Assembly: GCF_963678635.1 (NCBI RefSeq)
Contig: NC_087067.1
Location: forward strand, 2,172,001 to 2,236,000
Source: Symsagittifera roscoffensis
Lineage: Eukaryota; Xenacoelomorpha; Acoela; Convolutidae
Direction: 5' to 3'
DNA: 64,000 nucleotides
Part shown: in pieces, positions 56,063 through 64,000 of the stretch
Position numbering within the stretch: position 1 is the first letter of the stretch
Layout of the letters: every line of letters starts with the position of its first letter
Translations under genes and position numbers: made by a program
Notes under the pieces: generated by a model
What the model saw: the letters and a program-made list of their open reading frames with translations, nothing else
Databases searched by the model: none
Told to the model about the DNA's origin: nothing

Positions 56063-56450
56063 GGGGCAGTACAACAGTGCCGAAGTAAAACAGTGCCGAA
56101 AATGAAAACTTTGTTCAACAGTGCCGAAAACGAAAACTTTGTTCAACAGTGCCGAAAATTTGAACAAATTTCAACATATTAAGTGCGGCAACCAAAAATT
56201 AAACGGCGATCGTTTAAAATCTTAAGTGACACTTAAAGATTTTGGGCAGGAAAACTTGCAGCTTACAAATTTTGGCGCCAAAATAATTGTTTAATTTGTG
56301 GTTGCAGACATTTTAACGCCAAACTTGGAGTGATTTTCTTTGTTAATTAGCGTCAGTAATTTCCCGATCTTTAGAAAATGCGTTGAAATTATTCTGAAAT
56401 TTTCCCGCTTTTTTCGGCACTGTTGTACTTCGGCACTGTTGAACGCCCCC
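56063..56450. mobile_element. hAT-like MITE (388 bp)
   Basis: The terminal inverted repeats begin GGGGCAGTACAACAGTGCC on the left and GGGGGCGTTCAACAGTGCC on the right (reverse complement). The element is flanked by identical 8-bp duplications ATTTGAAA (56055-56062 and 56451-56458). The motif ACAGTGCCGAA occurs four times inside the left end and twice, inverted, inside the right, like the subterminal transposase-binding repeats of hAT elements. It has no coding capacity. The 8-bp TSD points to hAT; this is inference from structure only. Confidence 0.8.
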
Positions 56451-56610
56451 ATTTGAAAGCACTGGGATAAAAGTTAGAAATTGACAACTCTCTATCGAAA
56501 GTTTGTTGTAATGATTTATTAGGAATCAATCTCCTAATTACTGAGTTTGACGTAGGTTACCGTATTCCAATCTACTTGAATAACTTGGGTACCAGCGCAA
56601 TTTAAGTGAT

Positions 56611-57029
56611 TTAAGTGATTATCATGCTTGAAGGACCGAATGCTTGAAAAATTTCAACCAATCAAAATCGCTAAGCGTTTCTATTCGCTTAATGCCTTTC
56701 GCACAAAATCGAAGTCAATATTAACAGAAAATGTATTAAATCAGTAGAAAGTAATCAAAAATATTACAAATTGCGGGTTACAATCGTAATACTATTCAGA
56801 TGAACATCAAGATTTAAGAGTTCAAGTTCATAAGAATTTTTCATTTTTGAAAACTCATTCTACTTTCATTCTAATCGATCAGTATTAACACTAATGGCCT
56901 GGATTTATTTTCTTACTTTGAGATTTTTGTGATTTACTTTGAGATTTTGAACACTCAATTCTGATTGGCTGAAATTGAGCTAAAATTAGTTTCAAGCATT
57001 CGGTCCTTCAAGCATGAGGGACGTCACCC
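56611..57029. mobile_element. MITE-like element with 28-bp perfect inverted arms
   Basis: Arms at 56622-56649 and 56990-57017 are exact reverse complements (core GCTTGAAGGACCGAATGC). The inner flanks AACCAATCA and TGATTGGCTG also pair loosely. The outer ends are approximate and no clear target duplication was found. Confidence 0.7.
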
Positions 57030-57084
57030 ATTTTGACTGTAATTACTCGAATTTAAAAACCGTAGAGAATTACGCATTTTAAAT

Positions 57085-57435
57085 GGGGGCTATTCTCATG
57101 CGCGAAGGACCGAATGCTCTAAAAAACTTGTGAGCGAATGACCGAAAAAAAAGCCGAAAGTCAAATTTTAAAAAGAAGCAATTGCCATTCAATTAAATGA
57201 AGCACTATTTCGCTTCTATTATAACGAAACTCTTGAAATATCAAATTTGTTCCAATTCTGCGGCGTCAGTGACAATTTGGAAACTTTGCATATTTCTGCC
57301 GTTTTTATATGCGGCTATTATCAATATTCTAGTCCCTGGAAACGTTTACTTTCTTTGCAAATTTTAGATTACTGAAACCTGATTGGCTGATTTTTTTTTC
57401 GCGCAATCGGTCCTTCGCGTATGGGGGATTCCACC
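57085..57435. mobile_element. related MITE (351 bp) with 9-bp target duplication
   Basis: The ends read GGGGGCTATTCTCATGCGCG and, reverse-complemented from the right, GGTGGAATCCCCCATACGCG; both continue into AAGGACCGA. Identical ATTTTAAAT flanks lie at 57076-57084 and 57436-57444. It shares the GAAGGACCGAATGC core with the element at 56611-57029, so the two are diverged members of one family sitting about 55 bp apart. Confidence 0.75.
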
Positions 57436-58718
57436 ATTTTAAATAGCTGCGGTCAAACGATAAATTTAAAAATTCTCCCACGCGAACCGAAGATTTTCTA
57501 TTACCAGCCTTGCAATGACCTTGAATTTGATGGACCAATTCAATCCAGAATGAATTGCAATACATTTAAAAAGGACTTAAGCTTTTTTAAACTTTTTTCT
57601 GTTCCGCTTGGTTCCATAAACTTTTCAAGGATCTGCGTTTTGAGTTTTTGATTTAAAATATGAGGACTTCATTGCTCGTTTTCTGTGCATAGCATGTTGG
57701 TATAGGACAATCCGATTATATCTGGATTTTTTGAGACTAAAGAAAGAAGGAATAAAACTAAGTTTCCATTTTAGACTGAAAAGTCGCACACAACTACCCG
57801 GTTGAAAACTGATAGCTTGTCGTAAAACTGTTCTACAAAAAAGCATTCATCGGCCTTAATTTCGATGATGACTATCAATTTTTATGAGCTGTTTCGGATC
57901 TTTTTTATGGAGGTAAAATTCACTAGCACTTTATCACAACCTTATCTAAAATTTGTTGAAATGAAATGATAAGCCATTTGGACAAATCAATGTTTCACCG
58001 CAATAAAAACACGAGACGACAGTTCAAAGCGGGCAAAAACTTGGAGCAGACGAAAATCGGACAGAGGAGTGTTTTATTATACGCGATAATTGATGATAAT
58101 AGATTGATACACCACATATACAAAACACAATTTGCACCAAATATCATCTCAGCAGATCAAAAGTTACGGTGAAATGATCAGTTTCTGTCCATGTAAAAAG
58201 TAGCACGTAAAAATAGCATATAATCTGGGTCAAGTTTGCTCGCAACAGATTTTTGGTAATTTTAGAAGGTCGCAAAAAATGAATTGTAGACCACCGAAGA
58301 ATGAAAATGAGGAAGAAAGAGTAAAAGTGATAAGAAAAGATACAGTAAGTATCACTAGCAGATGTAACAAACTCAAACTATATCATTTATACTTCACATA
58401 GTCTATGGAGGATATCATGAAAAAATCCGTTTCGACATAAGAATTTAGCAACAGGTTTTTTGAAATTTTGAAGAAAGGTCGAAACCTTCAACACGTCACC
58501 ATGATACGAGCAGTCGTGTTTTTTTATTGTTATTTAAATTGAATGTGCTCTAACTTTGTTTTTATTGAGGGTTGATTCATAGAAACCAGCCCCTATTGGA
58601 AAGCCTAATTAGAGTGTCTGTTACGATCGTGAATTTTAATTATCTCTGGAAATTTGAGTGTATGCAACAAAAATTTAACAATCTTGCTAAGGATTTTTTC
58701 GATAATACCAGGAAAATA
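57436..58718. repeat. dispersed-repeat region, no gene seen
   Basis: 57860-58165 is a diverged copy of the repeat at 30770-31110 into which the retroelement inserted. Nothing else recognised. Confidence 0.45.
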
Positions 58719-59565
58719 ATATCACTAATTTTCTGGACAAAATAAAAAAACGAAAGTTGCATTACAAAGCCAAACTCTGTGATTAGAGGATCTGAAAAAA
58801 AAATGAATATTCGACAATTTGACAGTTATAGTAAATTAAACAAATTGAAAACCAATTTTGATAGTAAAATAACAAGAAACAAAATCAAAAAAAAAACTTT
58901 TCCAGAATTTTTTTCAATTTTTTTTTGATTTTTTGAAATTTTTTGAAGTTTTCCAAAAAAATTTCAATTGGATCTCATCAACGTCTTTATAACAAAATAG
59001 GCAAATTGAAAAACAGTTTTTGTGGAAAATTTACAAGAAAAACCCAAAAAATGATTTTTTAAGTTTGCTTCTAATTTTTTAATCTTTTCGATACCTACCT
59101 AATAGGGCGCTAAAAACTCCCAAAATCAAATTTACTTGAAAGAATTTAAACTATTGTGGCTTAAACTAAGCATAAATAAGCTCACTTGCTCAAAATTAGA
59201 CGAAAATTCAAAACTTTCAAACCGATTTTTCTCGACACTGGGGCATTTTTTAAAATTTTTTAAATGTGATTCGAATCACGACTGCAGGGGCTTCCATATG
59301 ATATATCACTCAATCCAGTCTGATAATTATGAGTGGAAAACAAAACAAAAAAATGAAAACGCACACGAATAGAAAAATCCTCCCCAGTTTCAACTGGTCG
59401 TAACAACAATTTGTAGAAACTTTAAGCACACAAAAGTGGTCTTCTCCAATACGCTGTTTACACAAGAACAATAAAAAGAGCTGAATGCATATGGTTTCAG
59501 AGTGTTAATGAGCAACTAGAACATACACCACTTAGAACAACACAACTTACACATCTTTCTTCTGA
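58719..59565. repeat. higher-order repeat spacer segment, copy 1
   Basis: The block from CACTAATTTTCTGGACAAAA through CATATGGTTTCAGAGTGT recurs at about 60423-61284 and, with an internal deletion of some 230 bp, at about 62948-63579. Confidence 0.75.
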
Positions 59566-60422
59566 ATGTAAAATTTGAACTGCTTCTATTACAATGTTCT
59601 GAGGATCTTATCAACAATTCCTTTTTTCTCGGAAGCATAGTTCTCATCTAAGTTCCGCTCTCTCGATTAGGTTTGCCTCAACCTGTATCTTTTAACGCGG
59701 AAGCATAGCTCTCATCTAAGTTTCGCTTCTCTCAACGTGACTTGATTCAAGCATTCTTGAAGGGTATCATTAACGTCCTTATTTTTGGTAGGAAAAATTC
59801 TCTTCTAAAACTTTTTTTGTATCTAAGGTCGCCTGAACTGAAATTGGAAGATCTCTTCAATGTCTTTGTTCTCGAATTCCCTGCTCCCATCTGAATTGCG
59901 CCTCTCTCATTTAGAGTCCACTCTACCAGTATTCGAGGATCTCATGAACCTCCTGGTTCTCGAAAAATTGCTCTCATCTAAGTGTGACATATCTCATTTA
60001 ATTTTGCCTCTACAAATTGGGAGATCTCATCAAAGCCCTTATTCCTGGAAACATAATTCTCAGCTAAGTTTCGCTTCTCTCATCTAAGTTGGCCTCTACC
60101 AGTATTGAAGGATCTTATTAACGTCTTGGTTCTCAGAAGAACAGGTATCATTTTTGTTCTAATTCTCTCAGCCTAAATTAACAACGCCAGTTTTGAAGGA
60201 TCTCATCTACAACCATATTTGCGGAAGCATGGATCTCATAAAGCTTCGCTTCTCTTGCTCAAAATCGCTTTTAACAGTATTCGAGGATCTTAACAACTTC
60301 CTGGTTCTCAAAAACATTGCTCTCATCGAAGTTCAACTTTTCTCGTTTAGGTTTGCCTCAACCACTATTGGAGGATCTCTTCAACATCTTCTTTCGCGGA
60401 AGCATAGTTCTCATCAGGAAAA
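59566..60422. repeat. ~89-bp satellite array, block 1
   Basis: Degenerate units with the consensus order GGATCTCATCAACGTCTT, CTCGGAAGCATAGCTCTCA, TCTAAGTTTCGCTTCTCTC and GCCTCTACCAGTATTGAA. Units are about 86-92 bp. Open frames of up to 112 codons here are by-products of a repeat length near a multiple of three and show no protein-like selection. Confidence 0.8.
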
Positions 60423-61284
60423 CAATATCACTAGTTTTCTGGACAAAATAAAAAACGAAAGTTGCATTACAAGGCCAAACTGTGTGATTAGAGGAGCTGA
60501 AAGAAAAAAAAGTGAATATTCGACAATTTGACAGTCATAGTAAATTAAACAAACTGAAAACCAATTTTGATAGTAAAATAACAAGAAACAAAATCAAAAA
60601 AAACTTTTCCAGAATTTTTCTCAATTTTTTTTTGGTTTTTTGAATTTTTTGAAGTTTCCCAATAAAAATTCGGTCGGATCTCATCAACGTATTTATAATA
60701 AAATAGGCAAACTGAAAAACAGTTTTTGTGAAAAATTTACAAGATAAAACCCAAAAATTTTTTTTTTTATATTTGTTTGTAATTTTTTGATCTTTTCGAT
60801 ACCTACCTAATAGGGCGCTAAAAACTCCCAAAATCTAATTTACTTAAAAGAATCTAAACTTTTGTGGCTTAAACTAAGCATAAATAAGCTCACTCGCTCA
60901 AAATTAGACGAAAAATCAAAACTTTCAAACCGGTTTTTCTCGACACTGGGACATTTAAAAAATTTTTTTTAATGTGGTTCGAGTCACGAATGTAAGGGCT
61001 TCCATATGATATATCACTCAATCCAGTCTGATGATTTTGAGTTGAAAACAAAATAAAAAAATTCAAAACGCACACGAATAGAAAAAACCTCTCCATGTTT
61101 CAACAGGTCGTAACAACAATTATGTAGAAACTTTAAGCACACAAAAGTGGTCTTCTCCAATACGCTGTTTACACAAGAACAATAAAAAGAGCTGAATGCA
61201 TATGGTTTCAGAGTGTTAATGAGCAACTAGAACATACACCACTTAGAACAACACAACTTACACATCTTTCTTCTCAATGTCAAA
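60423..61284. repeat. higher-order repeat spacer segment, copy 2
   Basis: The second copy of 58719-59565, with many small indels in homopolymer runs. Confidence 0.75.
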
Positions 61285-62947
61285 CTTGAACTGCTTCTGT
61301 TACAATGTTTTGAGGATCTTATCAACGTTTCTTTTTTTCTCGGAAGCATAGTTCTCATCTAAGTTTAGCTTCTCTCGTCTAAGTTGACCTCTACCTGTAT
61401 TGCAGGAACTCATCAAAGTCTTCCTTCTCGGAAGCGTAGCACTCATCTAAGTTTTGCTTCTCTCACCTAAGTTTGCCACTACCACTATTGAAGGATCTCA
61501 TCAACGTCTTAACAACAATATATCGGAAGATTAGATCTGATATAAGTTTGGCTTCTTTCATGGGCGCCTCTACCAGTAATGGAGGATCTCATCAATGTCT
61601 TAATTCTCGGAAGCATAGTTGTAATCTTTTGTTTCGCTTCTCTTATTCGAGTAAGTTTGTACATGTTTTGAAAGGTATCATCAACGTTCTTATTGTTGGT
61701 AGGAAAGGTTCTGATCTAAATTTATCCTCTCTCGTCTATGATCGCCTCGATCAATATTGAAACATCTAATCAACGTTCTTTGTCTCGGAAACATAACTCT
61801 CATCCAAGTTTCGCTGCTCTTATCGAAATTCGCCTTTACCAGTAATGGAGGATCTTATCAACGTTTTTAGTTTCGCCAATATAGCTCTCAACTAAGTTCC
61901 CCTTCTCTCGATTAGGTTTGCCTCAACCAGTATTGAAGGATCTCATCAACATCTTATAACGAGGAAGCATAGCTCTCATCTAAGTTTCGCTTCTCTCATC
62001 CTGATCTGCTTCAAGCATTCTTGAAGGTTATCATCAACGTACTTATTTTGGTAGAAAAAATTCTCTTCTAAAACTTTTTTTTTGTCATCTAAGGTCACCT
62101 GGACTAAAATTGGAAGATCTGATCAACGTCAATTTCTCGGAAACACAAGCCCTCATCTAAATTTCGCTGCTCCTATCTAGTTTCGCCTCTATCAGTATTG
62201 GAGGATCTTATGAACGTCTTTAGTATCGGAAGCATAGCTCTCATCTAAGTTTCGCTTCTCTCATCTTGACTTGCTTCAAGCATTCTTGAAGGGTATCATT
62301 AACGTCCTTATTTTTGGTAGGAAAAATTCTCTTCTAAAACTTTTTTTTGCATCTAAGGTCGTCTGAACTAAAATTGGAAGATCTCATCAATGTCTTTGTT
62401 CTCGAATTCCCTGCTCCCATCGGAATTGCGCCTCTCTCATTTAGAGTCCACTCTACCAGTATTCGAGGATCTCATGAACCTCCTGGTTCTCGAAACATTG
62501 CTCTCATCTAAGTGTGACTTATCTCATTTAATTTTACCTCTACAAATAGGGAGATCTCATCAAAGCCCTTATTCCTGGAAACATAACTCTCAGCTAAGTT
62601 TTGCTTCTCTCATCTAAGTTGGCCTCTACCAGTATTGAAGGATCTTATTAACGTCTTCGTTCTCAGAAGAACAGGTATCATTTGCGTTCTAATTCTCTCA
62701 GCCTAAATTAACAACGCCAGTTTTGAAGGATCTCATCTACAACCATATTTGCGGAAGCATGGATCTCATAAAGCTTCGCTTCTCTTGCTCAAAATCGCTT
62801 TTAACAGTATTCGATGATCTTAACAACTTCCTGGTTCTCAAAAACATTGCTCTCATCGAAATTCCACTTTTCTTGTTTAGGTTTGCCTCAACCACTATTG
62901 GAGGATCTCTTCAACATCTTCTTTCGCGGAAGCATAGTTCTCATCAG
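61285..62947. repeat. ~89-bp satellite array, block 2
   Basis: About 19 units of the same satellite. The stretch 62280-62947 repeats 59752-60422 nearly exactly, so the array grows by large (about 2.5-kb) as well as single-unit duplications. Confidence 0.8.
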
Positions 62948-63579
62948 GAAAATAAAATCACTAATTTTCTGGACAAAATAAAAAAACGAAAGTTGCATTA
63001 CAACGCCAAACTGTGTGATTAGAAGATCTGAAAAAAAAATGAATATTCGACAATTTGACAGTCATAGTAAATTAAACAAATTGAAAACCAATTTTGATAG
63101 TAAAATAACAAGAAACAAAATAAAAAAAAAATTTTCAGAATTTTTTTCAATTTTTTTTTGATTTTTTGAAATTTTTTGAAGTTTTCCAAAAAAATTTCAT
63201 TCGGATCTCATCAACGTCTCATCAAAAACTTTCAAACCGGTTTTTCTCGACACTGGGACATTTAAAATTTTTTTTTAATGTGGTTCGAGTCACGAATGTA
63301 AGGGCTTCCATATGATATATCACTCAATCCAGTCTGATGATTATGAGTTGGAAACAAAATAAAAAAATTCAAAACGCACACGAATAGAAAAAACCTCTCC
63401 ATGTTTCAACTGGTCGTAACAACAATTTTATAGAAACTTTAAGCACACAAAATCGGTCTTCTCCAATACGCTATTTACTCGAGAACATTAAGAAGAGCTG
63501 AATGCATATGGTTTCAGAGTGTAAATGAGCAACTAGAATATACACCACTCAGAACAACACAATTTACACATCTTTCTTC
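62948..63579. repeat. higher-order repeat spacer segment, copy 3 (internally deleted)
   Basis: The third copy of the spacer; it lacks about 230 bp of the middle relative to copy 2. Confidence 0.75.
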
Positions 63580-64000
63580 TCAATGTCAAATTTGAACTGC
63601 TTCTGTTACAATGTTTTGAGGATCTTATCAACGTTTCTTTTTTTCTCGGAAGCATAGTTCTCATCTAAGTTTAGCTTCTCTCGTCTAAGTTGACCTCTAC
63701 CTGTATTGCAGGAACTCATCAAAGTCTTCCTTCTCGGAAGCGTAGCACTCATCTAAGTTTTGCTTCTCTCACCTAAGTTTGCCACTACCACTATTGAAGG
63801 ATCTCATCAACGTCTTCATTCTCGGAAGTATAGCGCTCATCTAAAAGTTGCGTCAAAATTGGACTAAAATTGGAAGATCTGATCAACGTCAATTTCTCGG
63901 AAGCACAAGCCCTCATCTAAGTTTCGCTGCTCCTATCTAATTTCGCCTCTATCAGTATTGGAGGATCTTATGAACGTCCTTAGTATCGGAAGCATAGCTC
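63580..64000. repeat. ~89-bp satellite array, block 3, runs off the window
   Basis: It repeats the start of block 2 (61285 on) and continues to the last base, so the satellite domain extends beyond the window. Confidence 0.8.

Noticed and set aside
59860-60531. ORFs of 75-112 codons in the satellite blocks
   Set aside because: They arise from the repeat unit and recur only because the blocks are duplicated; no protein-like constraint is visible.

Overview
The window is AT-rich metazoan nuclear DNA: multi-exon genes with GT-AG introns, short T-rich acceptors ending TTTAG or TTCAG, much interspersed repeat, and no operons or bacterial signals. It looks like an invertebrate. The terse acceptors recall nematodes, but I cannot name the species.

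Region 1 (about 1.3-14.1 kb, + strand) holds one host gene of nine supported coding exons plus a candidate first exon. Every exon-exon phase agrees, and with the candidate first exon the total is 3129 nt (1042 codons plus stop). The protein starts as Glu/Lys/Thr-rich low complexity. It then has three tandem copies of an unrecognised domain of about 100 residues, one per exon, and ends in an AMPK-beta-type glycogen-binding module (CBM48) split over the last three exons. Region 2 (14.1-31.0 kb) is intergenic and repeat-rich. It contains a seven-unit tandem array of about 568 bp with a three-unit higher-order period, a possible terminal exon with repeated DLNSC peptides, a few small GC-richer exon-like fragments, and minisatellites.

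Region 3 (31486-55256, - strand) is one giant Ty3/Gypsy-type LTR retroelement of 23.8 kb. It has 410-bp TG...CA LTRs and a tRNA-like primer site. Read on the minus strand the order is: LTR, PBS, leader, orf0, gag, in-frame UGA, protease-RT-RNaseH-integrase, a two-helix membrane ORF, a Pro/Ser/Thr/Gln-rich ORF, an Env glycoprotein resembling the chuvirus type, a 572-codon 3' ORF, and the 3' LTR. A 4855-bp segment running from late pol into env is tandemly duplicated inside it, so integrase and the accessory ORFs occur twice. A 451-bp direct repeat flanks the LTRs exactly where a few-bp target-site duplication is expected. Several frames are broken, so this copy is not intact; the breaks are mostly single-base shifts near A/T runs and in-frame UGA or UAA codons.

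Region 4 (55.7-64 kb) holds no gene I can support. It contains three short inverted-repeat (MITE-like) elements, two with matching 8-9 bp target duplications, and a satellite domain (about 89-bp units) arranged with larger repeat segments in a higher-order pattern of about 2.5 kb that runs off the window end.
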